Assembly (NCBI GenBank): GCA_021848345.1
Contig: JAJZUV010000010.1
Coordinates: 29,417 to 93,416 of the forward strand
Source of the DNA: Pseudomonadota bacterium
GTDB taxonomy: Bacteria > Pseudomonadota > Gammaproteobacteria > Burkholderiales > Burkholderiaceae_C
Length of the DNA: 64,000 bases
Direction: 5' to 3'
A program made the translations under genes and the position numbers. Positions 25,575 to 33,885 of the stretch are shown one piece after another (within the stretch, counting starts at the first letter, position 1; every line of letters starts with the position of its first letter). Below the pieces are notes generated by a model. It saw only the letters and a list, made by a program, of their open reading frames with translations, searched no databases and had not been told where the DNA came from.

Positions 25575-25593
25575 TTATAAGCTGCGCTGATAA
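25575..25593. promoter_or_regulatory. LysR-type box TTAT-N11-ATAA
   Basis: TTAT, eleven bases, ATAA is a textbook T-N11-A LysR recognition site and lies 93 bases upstream of mmsA and 36 bases upstream of the chosen lysR ATG. It overlaps the earlier ATG at 25593, which argues that the regulator starts at 25629 instead. Confidence 0.6.
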
Positions 25594-25628
25594 TGCTCCC
25601 CCGAGCGTCAGCGCTTCGAGTGCCTCCG

Positions 25629-26561
25629 ATGAGCCGTTCCATCGACCCCCGCCTGCTGCAGGCCTTCGTCGCGGTCGCGCGCGAGGGGAATGTCTCGCGC
25701 GCCGCCGAGCGGCTGCACCGCAGCCAGCCGGCGGTCAGCCTGCAATTGCGTGAACTCGGCGAACGCCTGGGGGTGGAATTGTTCCAGCGCACCGCCAGCG
25801 GCATGCTGCTGACCCGCGAGGGCGCCTCGCTGCTCAGCCACGCCGAGCGCGCGCTGGAGGGCCTGGCCGAGTTCGAGCAGGCCGCCCAGCGGGTCAAGGG
25901 CGCGGTGCGTGGCCCACTGCGCATCGGCACCATCCTCGACCCCGAGTTCACCCGTCTGGGTGCCTTCCTGCGCGAACTCGTGGCGCTCGCCCCCGAGCTC
26001 GAACCCGAGCTGCAGCACGGGGTCAGCGGCGAGGTGCTGGAACGCCTGCAGGCCAAGACCATCGACGTCGGCTACTACCTCGGCGACCCCAACGCGGCCG
26101 CCGTCGGCGCCACGCGCCGCCCGCCCGGACCCTTCCACGACGAAGTGCTGGCGCGTTTCGCCTACCGCGTGATCGCGCCCGCCGGCTGGGGCCCGCAGGT
26201 GCAGGGGCGCGGCTGGGCCGACCTGGTGCGCCTGCCCTGGGTGCTGACGCCGCCGGCCTCGGTGCATTCGCGCCTGCTGCAGGCGGCGCTCGAACCCCTG
26301 GGCCTGCAGCAGAACCGCGTGGCCCTGGTCGACCAGGAGGCCTCCATGCTGGCGCTGGTGCGCTCCGGCGTGGGGCTTTCGCTGGCGCGCGACGCCGTGG
26401 CCATGCGCGAGAGCCAGCGCGAGGGCCTGGTCATCGCCGACCGCGTGGAACTGCCCTGCGACCTGCGCTTCGTCTGCCTGGAGGCGCAACGCGAGCGCGC
26501 CGCGGTGGACCTAGCCTGGCAGGCCATCCGCCGCGCCTGGCGCCGGCCGGCCGGCGCCTGA
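25629..26561 (+). CDS. LysR-family transcriptional regulator, divergent from mmsA
   Basis: 310 residues from [13 protein letters not shown]. The ATG at 25593 in the ORF track lies on the LysR box and would add a non-family tail. Winged helix-turn-helix at 1-60 ([40 protein letters not shown]), then the periplasmic-binding-like effector domain ending [20 protein letters not shown]. It probably binds the T-N11-A box and regulates mmsA and itself in response to a semialdehyde-pathway intermediate. Downstream it converges on the broken thiolase gene. Confidence 0.9.
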   Translation: MSRSIDPRLLQAFVAVAREGNVSRAAERLHRSQPAVSLQLRELGERLGVELFQRTASGMLLTREGASLLSHAERALEGLAEFEQAAQRVKGAVRGPLRIGTILDPEFTRLGAFLRELVALAPELEPELQHGVSGEVLERLQAKTIDVGYYLGDPNAAAVGATRRPPGPFHDEVLARFAYRVIAPAGWGPQVQGRGWADLVRLPWVLTPPASVHSRLLQAALEPLGLQQNRVALVDQEASMLALVRSGVGLSLARDAVAMRESQREGLVIADRVELPCDLRFVCLEAQRERAAVDLAWQAIRRAWRRPAGA

Positions 26562-26605
26562 GCGCAGCGGGCGCGCCGGCAGCCGGCCGCGCGGGGCAGG
26601 CGCCG

Positions 26606-27782
26606 TTACAGGCGCTCCACGATGGTCACGTTGGCCATGCCCCCGCCCTCGCACATGGTCTGCAGGCCGTAGCGCGAGCCGCGCCGGTGCAGCGCATGCA
26701 CCAGGGTGCTCATCAGTCGCGCCCCGGACGCCCCCCAGCGGATGCCCGAGGGCGATCGCGCCGCCGTGCACGTTCAGGCGCATCGGGTCGGCGTCGAGTT
26801 CGCGCGCCCAGGCCAGCGGCACCGGCGCGAAGGCCTCGTTGACCTCGTAGAGATCGATGTCGCGCAGCGCCATGCCGCTGCGCGCCAGGGCGCGACGCGT
26901 GGCATCCAGCGGCGCCAGCAGCATCACCACCGGGTCGCCGCCCAGCACGCTCATGTGGTGAATGCGCGCCAGCGGCTCGGCCCCGAGCGCGCGCAAGCCC
27001 TGCTCGTTGGCCACCAGCACCGCGGCCGCGCCGTCGCAGATCTGGCTGGCGTTTCCGGCGGTGATCACCCCGTGCTCGCGCAAGGTCTTCAGGCCCGCCA
27101 GCGCCTGCGCGCTGGCGTCCGCGCGCACGCCCTCGTCGTGCGTGTGCGGCGGGCCATCGGTGCCGTCCGCCGTGCGCGCCGGAAGCGGCAGGATCTCCGC
27201 GTCGAACGCGCCGTCGGCCGCCGCCTTGGCCGCGCGCAAGTGGCTTTGCAGCGCGTAGGCATCGAGCTGCTCGCGCGTGAAGCCGAAGCTGCGCGCAATG
27301 GCCTCGGCGCCATGGAACTGGCTGAACTCGTCCACCCCATAGCGTTGCCGGATGCGCGGGCTCAGGTAGCTGCCCAGGCCCTCGCGCTGGGGCAGGCTGT
27401 GGGGCAGGCCCATGGGAACCCGGCTCATGCTCTCCACGCCGGCGGCCACCACCACGTCCATGGCGCCCGACATCACCGCCTGCGCGGCGAAGTGGATGGC
27501 CTGCTGCGAGGAGCCGCATTGCCGGTCCACCGTGGTGCCGGGCACCGTCTCGGGCAGGCTGGAGGCCAGCACCACGTTGCGCCCCACGTTGGTCGACTGC
27601 TCGCCCGCCTGGGACACGCAGCCGACGATCACGTCGTCGATGCACCCCGGATCGGCGCCGCTGCGCTCGATCAGCGCATCCACCACGCTGGCGGCCAGGT
27701 CGACCGGATGCCAGCCCGCCAGACGCCCGCCGCGCCGCCCTCCGGCGGTGCGCAGGGCACGAACGATGTAGGCCTGCGGCAT
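26606..27782 (-). pseudogene. Acetyl-CoA acyltransferase (thiolase) interrupted by a +1 frameshift
   Basis: ATG at 27782 (MPQAYIVRAL) begins a normal thiolase: nucleophile Cys in VDRQCGSSQQAIHF, VNEAFAPVPLAWARELDAD, and NVHGGAIALGHPLG. Immediately after GHPLG a run of six C (26731-26736, plus strand) has one base too many. The ORF then reads into non-thiolase sequence. In the -1 frame the expected ending continues: ARLMSTLVHALHRRGSRYGL and MCEGGGMANVTIVERL to TAA at 26606. The total length is 3n+1, as one inserted base predicts. The second catalytic Cys (MCEGGG) is lost from the in-frame product. It is either a recent pseudogene or a homopolymer sequence error; cotranscribed with the enoyl-CoA hydratase one base upstream. 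Confidence 0.85.
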
Positions 27783-27783
27783 C

Positions 27784-28578
27784 TCAGCGGCCCTCGAAGC
27801 GCGCCGGACGCTTTTCCAGGAAGGCGGCCACCCCCTGCCCGAAATCCTGCGTGCGCGTGCCTTCCAGGAAGGCCTGGCGCTCGCGCTCCAGCTGCCCGCC
27901 CAGCCCATGCTCGAAGGACTGGCGCATCAATCGCTTGAGCCGCCCGTAGGCCAGCGTCGGCCCCTCGGCCAGTTGCCGCGCCAGGCCCATCGCCTGCTCG
28001 CGCAACTCGGCCGCCGGCACCACGCGGTTGACCACGCCCCATTCCAGCGCCCGCGCCGCGTCCAGGCGATCGCCCAGCAGCGCGATCTGCAGCGCCCGGC
28101 GCAGCCCCACCATGCGCGGCAGCGCCCACGACGCGTTCACGTCGCAACTGGCGCCGATCTGCGCGTAGGCCAGTGCGAACACCGCGTCGTCGGCGGCCAG
28201 CGCCAGGTCCGCGGCCAGCGCCAGGCTCCAGCTACCCCCCGCCACCACACCCTGCAGCGCGACCACCACCGGCGCGTCCAGCGCGACCAGGCGCTGCACC
28301 GACTCGTGCAGGGCATCGATCAGCTCGCCGGCCACCGCGCTGGCGTCGCCCTCGGCCATCGCGCGCAGGTCGCCCCCCACCCCGAAACTTCGCCCGGCCC
28401 CGCACAGCAGCACCGCGCGCACCGAAGCGTCGCCGGAGAGTTCGCGGCAGGCGGCCAGGAAGGCCCGCGCGGTGGGCAGGTCCACCACGTTCAGCGCCTG
28501 CGGGCGCTGCAGTTCCAGCACCGCCACGGCGCCATCGCGCTGCAGACGTACCGGGGAGGATGACAGGTCGGAGCTCAT
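27784..28578 (-). CDS. Enoyl-CoA hydratase/isomerase family protein
   Basis: 264 residues from MSSDLSSSPVRLQ; the tracked ORF extends upstream without support. Crotonase fold with NVVDLPTARAFL, SFGVGGDLRAM, oxyanion-hole LQGVVAGGSWSLALAADLALA, and FALAYAQIGASCDVNASWALP. The acid positions of classical hydratase are not both obvious (GGSWSLA replaces the first Glu), so isomerase or another crotonase activity is possible. The C-terminus ends FLEKRPARFEGR as in 2-(1,2-epoxy-1,2-dihydrophenyl)acetyl-CoA isomerase relatives. The stop is one base before the thiolase start, so the two genes form one unit. Confidence 0.88.
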   Translation of the reverse strand: MSSDLSSSPVRLQRDGAVAVLELQRPQALNVVDLPTARAFLAACRELSGDASVRAVLLCGAGRSFGVGGDLRAMAEGDASAVAGELIDALHESVQRLVALDAPVVVALQGVVAGGSWSLALAADLALAADDAVFALAYAQIGASCDVNASWALPRMVGLRRALQIALLGDRLDAARALEWGVVNRVVPAAELREQAMGLARQLAEGPTLAYGRLKRLMRQSFEHGLGGQLERERQAFLEGTRTQDFGQGVAAFLEKRPARFEGR

Positions 28579-28772
28579 CGGCGTTCCAGGAGTTCGCGTT
28601 CCGCGATTGCAATATGTCCCAGCGTACGGGACGCGGCACCGCAACCGCAAGCTGCCGTCCCACGCGCGGGAACCCGCGGGGCCGACGCACACGCGGGCGC
28701 GATGCGCACTACGATTCTCCCCAGCCCGGCCCGCGCCCCCGCGCCGGCCTTCCCCACCCTCCGAGACTCACG

Positions 28773-29192
28773 ATGAAATACCTGCACACGATGGTCCGCG
28801 TGGCCGATCTGGACGTCTCCCTCGCCTTCTACCGCGACGCGCTGGGCCTGCGCGAACTGCGCCGCATGGAAAGCCAGCAGGGCCGCTTCACCCTGGTCTA
28901 CCTGGCCGCCCCCGGCGACGACGACGCCCAGGTCGAGCTGACCTACAACTGGGACCCCGAAACCTACACCGGCGGACGCAATTTCGGCCACATCGCCTAC
29001 GAGGTGGACGACATCTACAAGACCTGCGAGCACCTGCAGTCCCACGGCGTGACCATCCTGCGCCCCCCGCGCGACGGCCGCATGGCCTTCGTGCGCTCGC
29101 CCGACCAGATCTCCATCGAACTGCTGCAAAAGGGCGCCGCGCTGGCCCCGGCCAAGCCCTGGACCGACATGCCCAACGTGGGCAGCTGGTGA
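28773..29192 (+). CDS. gloA: Lactoylglutathione lyase (glyoxalase I)
   Basis: 139 residues. Single glyoxalase/VOC domain starting MKYLHTMVRVADLDVSLAFY; metal ligands are the His of LHTMVRV, Glu of VELTYNW, His in FGHIAYEVDD and Glu of SIELLQKG. It converts the hemithioacetal of methylglyoxal and glutathione to S-lactoylglutathione, in the cytoplasm. The C-terminus (PWTDMPNVGSW) is longer than in the shortest bacterial forms but normal for betaproteobacteria. The DUF2236 gene starts 33 bases downstream on the same strand. Confidence 0.94.
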   Translation: MKYLHTMVRVADLDVSLAFYRDALGLRELRRMESQQGRFTLVYLAAPGDDDAQVELTYNWDPETYTGGRNFGHIAYEVDDIYKTCEHLQSHGVTILRPPRDGRMAFVRSPDQISIELLQKGAALAPAKPWTDMPNVGSW

Positions 29193-29225
29193 TTCGCATC
29201 GCGCAGCGCCCTTCCCCGCCGCTCC

Positions 29226-30113
29226 ATGCTGCGTGAAGCCCTGCGCCGCCGCGTGCGCATCGTCGCCGGCGGCGACGGCCGCGCGCCGGTGCAATACCTG
29301 CAGCCGGCCGGCGACCCCGGCCTGTTCGGGCCCGATTCGCAGACCTGGCGGGTACACGCCGACTTTCCCTCGATGATGGTCGGGGGCATCGGCGCGCTCA
29401 TGCTGCAGGCGCTGCACCCGCTGGCCCTGGCCGGCGTGTGGGACCACTCCAGCTTTCGCCAGGACCTGCGCGGGCGCCTGGCCCGCACCGCGCGCTTCAT
29501 CGCCGAGACCAGCTACGGCGGCACCGCGACCGCCGAGCAGGCGCTGGCGCGGGTGCGCGCCATCCACGCCCAGGTGCGAGGCCGCCACCCGGACGGCCGC
29601 GAATACCGCGCCGACGATCCGCGCCTGCTGTACTGGGTGCACCTGAGCGAGACCTGGAGTTTCCTGCACGCCCACCGCGTGTTCGTCGACCCCGGCATGC
29701 CACCCGCGCGCAGCGACCTCTACTTCGACGAAATGGCCCGCATCCCCATCGCGCTGGGCTGCGTGGAACAGGGGCTGCCCAACGCGCGCATCGCCCGCAG
29801 CGAAGCCCAGGCCGCCGAGGACCTGCTCGCCTACCGGGAGGAGCTGAAATTCTCCGAACGCTCGCGCTTCGTGCTCGACCTGCTGCGCCACATGCCCGCC
29901 GCCGACGCGCCCGGCGGACTGCAGCAGCTGTTCGTGCAGGCCGCGCTGCACGAACTGCCCTCCTGGGCCTACCCGATGATGCAGCTTCCCGCGCCCTCGC
30001 CGCTGCGCCGCGAGGCGCTGCGCGCCAGCATCCGCCTGCTCGCCCAGCCGCTGCGCTGGGCGCTGAAGGACGGCGTGGCCGCGCACGCGCGACGCCGCAT
30101 GGGGCGCGCCTGA
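29226..30113 (+). CDS. DUF2236 / MpaB-type oxygenase family protein
   Basis: 295 residues. Family hallmarks: RVHADFPSMMVGGIGALMLQALHPLALAGVWDHS with a conserved HP pair, ARTARFIAETSYGG, WVHLSETWSFLHAHRVF, and YFDEMARIPIALG. DUF2236 proteins include latex-clearing rubber oxygenase and the fungal ER-bound MpaB oxygenase, which use a heme and histidine ligands; most bacterial members have unknown substrates. It shares a strand with gloA and is the last ordinary metabolic gene before the accessory stretch. Substrate unknown. Confidence 0.85.
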   Translation: MLREALRRRVRIVAGGDGRAPVQYLQPAGDPGLFGPDSQTWRVHADFPSMMVGGIGALMLQALHPLALAGVWDHSSFRQDLRGRLARTARFIAETSYGGTATAEQALARVRAIHAQVRGRHPDGREYRADDPRLLYWVHLSETWSFLHAHRVFVDPGMPPARSDLYFDEMARIPIALGCVEQGLPNARIARSEAQAAEDLLAYREELKFSERSRFVLDLLRHMPAADAPGGLQQLFVQAALHELPSWAYPMMQLPAPSPLRREALRASIRLLAQPLRWALKDGVAAHARRRMGRA

Positions 30114-30210
30114 AGCGCGCCGCCGCGCGAACCGGATCTGGCGGCCGCGGCTCCAACGGCGCCATGGAAAGCGCTGGGGGCGGGGACAAGACTCCGAGTG
30201 CTGAGCGCCC

Positions 30211-30585
30211 TCAGAATAGATAGCGGTCGATGAACACCACTCCGAGCGCCGCGGCACTGAACATGATGAGCGAATAGATGGCACGCCCGAGGCAACGATC
30301 CAGACGGTTCGTATGGGCATAGATCGCATCGCAATCGGCGAATAGGTCACCTACCGGGCTGCTGCGCCTGCGCCGGATATGGGCACGGGGCAGCGTCATG
30401 GCTGCCGCGACGCTGAAGGCCTGTCCCCATGGATAGACGTACATGCCCAGTCGCGACTGCGTGTGTGGGTTCCTGCTCAACTTGCGCACCGTGACAAGCG
30501 CGAACACACCACAGAGCAAGAAGCTCAGCAGACACCCCACCATGGACAGGATAAACAGCACCGTCATGAAGGGAAGTCGGATCAT
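30211..30585 (-). CDS. Small two-helix membrane protein, candidate immunity protein
   Basis: 124 residues. An N-terminal hydrophobic segment (about 5-32, TVLFILSMVGCLLSFLLCGVF) and a C-terminal one (about 100-120, IYSLIMFSAAALGVVFI) flank a basic, cytoplasm-like middle with RRRRSS. Its start codon overlaps the stop of the upstream effector-like gene by four bases (ATGA), so the two are coupled. No family recognised. Sequence is visibly lower in GC than the flanking genes. The size, topology and coupling fit an immunity protein against a membrane-acting toxin; this is inference. Confidence 0.6.
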   Translation of the reverse strand: MIRLPFMTVLFILSMVGCLLSFLLCGVFALVTVRKLSRNPHTQSRLGMYVYPWGQAFSVAAAMTLPRAHIRRRRSSPVGDLFADCDAIYAHTNRLDRCLGRAIYSLIMFSAAALGVVFIDRYLF

Positions 30586-31571
30586 GACAGGGCATTCTGG
30601 AATGCCAGAACCTGGTCATACTGCTGACGTGTAAAGTCCTCGGCCGCCTGACCCGCCAAGATCGCTCCTGCCGCGACGGCGCCCGCGACGGCCAAGCCGG
30701 CAACGATCAGGACCCAACCCGCCGGGGTCAGCATCGCGACTGCGCTGAGGACTTCACCCGCTGCGGCAGCTCCCAAGCCCCCCGTAATCGCCGATCCACC
30801 GAATCCGGCCGCCTCGATTGCCGCCTGCCGGTGCCAATCCCCACCGGCATCGCGTACCGCGTCGACGTTTTGCGCCCGCCTGCCCAGGTCGACAACCAGG
30901 AGCCCGCGGCCCAGGTACCTGGCACAGGTCCCCAGCTTGGCGAGCATCCAGGCTTGCGTGGGTGTGCGCACGTCCAGGCGCGAGATCTTCGGACTGTGGC
31001 GCACCCGGTCCGGCACCACGACGCCGCCGGATACCAGCATCCTGGAGCGCGGGAACCAGTTTCCGGTCAGTTGCGCGAGTTCCTGCCGGAACATCTGGTT
31101 GAGCTCGGCCCCGGTGCGCCGCAGGGTGTCGCGCAGCGAGGCCCGGGGCAGGCTTTTCGGCGCTCCGTCGCGCGTGGCATGGTGGTAAGCGTCGATGGCG
31201 CTCTGGTGGCGCTCCATCGCCTTGAGGAACCGCTCCATGCGGCCCCGATATACATCGGCTCCGGCACCGAGAGTGGCCCTTCCCATCGATTCGTAGCGCT
31301 GGAAATCGGAGGTGAGCTCGGCCAGCGCCACGGTGTTCGCGCTGCCGAAGTCCTGGCACATGTCGCACAGCAGTTTGCCGTGCGGCTCCAGCATGCCGCA
31401 GTAGTCCCGTTCGTCGCTACCGTAATCGGAGCCGAGAAGATAGGGAACCTTGGGAGACAGCGAGCGCGGCTCGCGGCCGTAGCGGTCGCGCAGGCTGCCT
31501 TCGGGCACGTCGTGCCAGCGCGTGAGGGATTGCAGGTCAGAACCGTGGGGGCACATCAGGAGCGTGGGCAT
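30582..31571 (-). CDS. Effector-like protein with Cys-rich N-terminus and glycine-zipper C-terminus
   Basis: 329 residues from MPTLLMCPHG. N-terminus has CPHG, then YCGMLEPHGKLLCDMCQDFG (CxxC), possibly a metal site. Residues 80-180 are helical (QRYESMGRATLGAGADVYRG). The C-terminal part has the layout of many type VI effector toxins: LVVDLGRRAQNVDAVRDAGG, DWHRQAAIEAAGFGGSAITG, then GWVLIVAGLAVAGAVAAGA, a Gly/Ala-zipper membrane segment. No nuclease or hydrolase motif is visible. It sits between two membrane-protein genes, with overlapping ends on both sides. A pore-forming toxin is my best reading, but no secretion genes are in the window. Confidence 0.6.
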   Translation of the reverse strand: MPTLLMCPHGSDLQSLTRWHDVPEGSLRDRYGREPRSLSPKVPYLLGSDYGSDERDYCGMLEPHGKLLCDMCQDFGSANTVALAELTSDFQRYESMGRATLGAGADVYRGRMERFLKAMERHQSAIDAYHHATRDGAPKSLPRASLRDTLRRTGAELNQMFRQELAQLTGNWFPRSRMLVSGGVVVPDRVRHSPKISRLDVRTPTQAWMLAKLGTCARYLGRGLLVVDLGRRAQNVDAVRDAGGDWHRQAAIEAAGFGGSAITGGLGAAAAGEVLSAVAMLTPAGWVLIVAGLAVAGAVAAGAILAGQAAEDFTRQQYDQVLAFQNALS

Positions 31572-32401
31572 GGCAGCTGCTTGCGTTGCGCGGCGCGGTC
31601 CGCCGACGACGCATGCAGCGTAGGCGGGCTGTATTTCCCGCATTCCCCTTGCACAGCAATGGCCAGCGACGCGTGGGGGTGCCTGCTCGCGCTCCGGGCT
31701 TGCCGAAGCAACACGCCAAGCGCGACCAGCAAGCTGCCGTCGGCCAGAACCAGCAGGGTGGCCAGGCTCCGCCAGGGATCCCACTGCGCACAGCCCACCC
31801 AGGCGACGCTTCCGACCAGCACGGCGAAACCCGCGACCATGACGCCACGCCGCCCGATGCGCGCAGGGTGTCGATGCCCCGATGGCGTCACACCCTCTTG
31901 TGCCCGCGGACGGCCGGCCAGGAGGCTCGGCCACGCCTGGGCCGCCAGGCGTCGCCGCGATTTCCTGCGCGCGCCGGCCGATTCGGCCAGGCCGCGCACC
32001 CGGTGCAACAGGGCCAGGGCAAGCGCGGTGGCCGCTCCCGCCAAGCACTGCCAGGGCGTCCACTCGCCGAGCCAGGCCAGCAGCCCGCAGCCGGCCGCCG
32101 CGAGCGACAACCCCAGCACCGTGGCGAAGCGCCGCAGGATCCCGACGCACCAGCCGATCCCCGCGCTCAGTCGGCACCACCAACGCCAGCGCTGCACCCT
32201 TTCGACGAGACCGCCGAAGGGCCGAAGAAACGCTACGTAGCCCAAGGGGCCGGCCAGGATCCTGACGAAGGTGCCGACCGCCCGGTGCGACACGCCGACC
32301 CGGCGCAGCAACATGGAGACCAGAACCACGACCAGGCCCACAAGCGCGTAGGGAACAAGCAATGACAACCAGGAGGTCCGGGCGCCGGCGCGCCTGCGCA
32401 T
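31556..32401 (-). CDS. Polytopic membrane protein heading the effector-like cassette
   Basis: About 281 residues if started at ATG 32401 (MRRRAGARTSW), which has GAGG seven bases ahead; the tracked start at 32515 adds a basic, uncharged-hydrophobic-free tail. Hydrophobic segments: SLLVPYALVGLVVVLVSMLL, VLGLSLAAAGCGLLAWLG, CLAGAATALALAL, VMVAGFAVLVGSVAWVG and LVLADGSLLVALGVLL, separated by Arg-rich loops. The end overlaps the effector-like start by 16 bases. I do not recognise a family. It could be an accessory or a second immunity protein. Confidence 0.5.
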   Translation of the reverse strand: MRRRAGARTSWLSLLVPYALVGLVVVLVSMLLRRVGVSHRAVGTFVRILAGPLGYVAFLRPFGGLVERVQRWRWWCRLSAGIGWCVGILRRFATVLGLSLAAAGCGLLAWLGEWTPWQCLAGAATALALALLHRVRGLAESAGARRKSRRRLAAQAWPSLLAGRPRAQEGVTPSGHRHPARIGRRGVMVAGFAVLVGSVAWVGCAQWDPWRSLATLLVLADGSLLVALGVLLRQARSASRHPHASLAIAVQGECGKYSPPTLHASSADRAAQRKQLPCPRS

Positions 32402-32720
32402 GCTGCGCCTCGTGCGTCGGCTGGATGGCTTGGATGGCAAGGTCGGCTCCCGCGGCGGGCCCATGCGGCCGCGCCGCGACTCGAGCCCCTTCGAATGGAA
32501 GGACGAGAAGGGCATGCCGAACCCGTGCCGTCTCAGCCTACGCGAGCGCGGATTCCCGCATTTCCCGTGCGCCGCAAGGGTAGGCAGCGCGTGGGGATAT
32601 CGTGCTCAGCCTCTGCGCCAGGCGCCGAAGGCCGGCGTGGCCACGTGACCGCGCACGGGATTCGGCGCGACTCCTAGCCAGCACAAGCCTACACTCTGGC
32701 CAGAGTGGGAGATCTGGCGT
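32402..32720. other. 319-base gap upstream of the cassette and the PIN toxin pair
   Basis: It holds the possible N-terminal extension of the membrane protein (to 32515), then roughly 180 bases without a credible ORF, and the palindromic operator of the toxin pair at 32692-32707. The short ORFs tracked here overlap in all frames and have no ribosome site. Confidence 0.5.
32692..32707. promoter_or_regulatory. 16-bp perfect palindrome before the antitoxin gene
   Basis: CACTCTGGCCAGAGTG reads the same on both strands and ends 13 bases before the antitoxin ATG. Type II antitoxins of the Phd family repress their own promoters through such sites. The autoregulatory role is inferred. Confidence 0.6.
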
Positions 32721-32968
32721 ATGCAAGTCAACATTCTCGAATCCAAGAATCGCCTGTCCGAACTCGTGCGGCGCGCCGCTCAGGGTGAGGAGATCGTGAT
32801 CGCCACGCGGGGGTACCGACGGTCAGGCTGGTGCCGGTGAACCCGCCCGAGCAGCCTCGGCGCGACGTGCTGGCGTGGCTGCGCAAGCATTCCGTTCCCC
32901 ACCATGCGCGCCGCGGTGCCGAGCAAATCGACGCTGGAATCCAGCAAGAGCACGACGCGTGGGACTGA
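32721..32968 (+). pseudogene. Phd/YefM-type antitoxin with a one-base deletion
   Basis: The frame opens MQVNILESKNRLSELVRRAA, the classic Phd/YefM DNA-binding start, and runs GEEIVIATRG before going out of frame at a run of five G (32809-32813) and stopping early. Adding one G restores VPTVRLVPVNPPEQPRRDVL, WLRKHSVPHHARRGAEQIDA and GIQQEHDAWD to a TGA at 32968, overlapping the toxin GTG start. The total length is 3n+2, as one lost base predicts. As written, it encodes a truncated antitoxin of about 39 residues that lacks the toxin-binding tail. It may be real decay or a homopolymer sequence error. Confidence 0.8.
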
Positions 32969-33357
32969 TCTTCATCGACTCCTGCCTGGTGATCTACGCC
33001 TTCGAGGATCACCCGCTGCACGGCGAAGCCGATCGGCAAGCGTTCGCGCACGAAAACCCGGAAGACCTTGCCATCTCCCCACTGGTGATGCTCGAGTGCC
33101 TGGTAGCGCCCATTCGCGACGGCAACCTGGCTCTCCAACAGCACTACGAGCATGGCCTGCGGCAGTTCGAAATCCTGAACATGCCCGAGGAGGTCTACCG
33201 ATCAGCCGCGCAGCTACGCGGGCGATTCGGACTCAAGACTCCGGACGCGCTGCATCTTGCCACGGCGATCATGCATGGGTGTCGCGCCTTTTGGACGGCC
33301 GATGAGCGCTTGCGGCGTGCCGCCGGATCTTTTGCGTTGAACGTGCTCGCCGCCTGA
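32959..33357 (+). CDS. vapC: PIN-domain toxin (VapC-type ribonuclease)
   Basis: 132 residues from the GTG at 32959 that overlaps the antitoxin end; the tracked ORF is longer but starts inside the antitoxin. PIN fold with the four acidic positions intact: Asp7 (IFIDSCLV), Glu46 (VMLECLV), Asp96 (KTPDALHLATA) and Asp115 (WTADERL). Such toxins cleave tRNA or rRNA with Mg2+. The toxin frame is complete, which is odd beside a disrupted antitoxin: free toxin should be harmful, so either the antitoxin is functional in reality or another copy protects the cell. Confidence 0.88.
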   Translation: MGLIFIDSCLVIYAFEDHPLHGEADRQAFAHENPEDLAISPLVMLECLVAPIRDGNLALQQHYEHGLRQFEILNMPEEVYRSAAQLRGRFGLKTPDALHLATAIMHGCRAFWTADERLRRAAGSFALNVLAA

Positions 33358-33422
33358 GCAGGCCAGCCGGCGTTGCGCGGCGCACACCTGTCCTAGTGCG
33401 GCGCCGGTGAAGGGCGGCGCCT

Positions 33423-33734
33423 TCAACCGGTGCTCAGCGAGCGGCCCAGCCGGGTCTCGACGGCGTCGATCTTGGAGGCCATGCGGCTTTGGTCACCGCG
33501 TCGGTAGTCCATCTTGAGGTTCATGGTGATCCGCGGGCAGTCGCGTTCGAGTTCGTCGAAGCAGGCCTTGACCACGCCGAACACGCGATCCCAGTCGCCT
33601 TCCAGGATGGTGCCCATGGGCGTGAGCTGATAGGTCACGCCGCTGCGGTCGATGACGTCGAGGATGCGCGCGACGAAGGGGCTGACGCTCTCGCCCTTGC
33701 CGCCGGGGGCCATCGCGAATTCCAGCAGAACCAT
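33423..33734 (-). CDS. MTH1187/YkoF-like thiamine-binding family protein (DUF77)
   Basis: 103 residues from MVLLEFAMAPGGKGESVSPF; the tracked ORF is longer upstream. Ferredoxin-like fold family: VARILDVIDRSGVTYQLTPMGTILEGDWDRVF and ERDCPRITMNLKMDYRRG. Members form tetramers and bind thiamine or a related ligand; their cellular role is unsettled. It lies just past the toxin pair, convergent with it, and marks the return to ordinary chromosomal genes. Confidence 0.88.
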   Translation of the reverse strand: MVLLEFAMAPGGKGESVSPFVARILDVIDRSGVTYQLTPMGTILEGDWDRVFGVVKACFDELERDCPRITMNLKMDYRRGDQSRMASKIDAVETRLGRSLSTG

Positions 33735-33885
33735 TTCGGCTATCTCCAGGCTTGCCGCGCACCAGCGCGCGGTCCGGGCCATGCTAGCGTCGCCAGGCCG
33801 GGCCCGCAGGGCGCGCGATCATGCCCCCAACCCCGGTCGCGGTCGGTGCTTGCGCGGGCCCGGTCCCGCGCAAGCACGGCGAGGC

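Noticed and set aside
25593-25628. Upstream ATG as lysR start
   Set aside because: It overlaps the LysR box and would add a tail not typical of the family.
30582-31571. Effector-like protein as a PAAR or Rhs protein
   Set aside because: No PAAR motif, no Rhs repeats, and the CPHG start does not match the PAAR-like DUF4150 or DUF4280 families.
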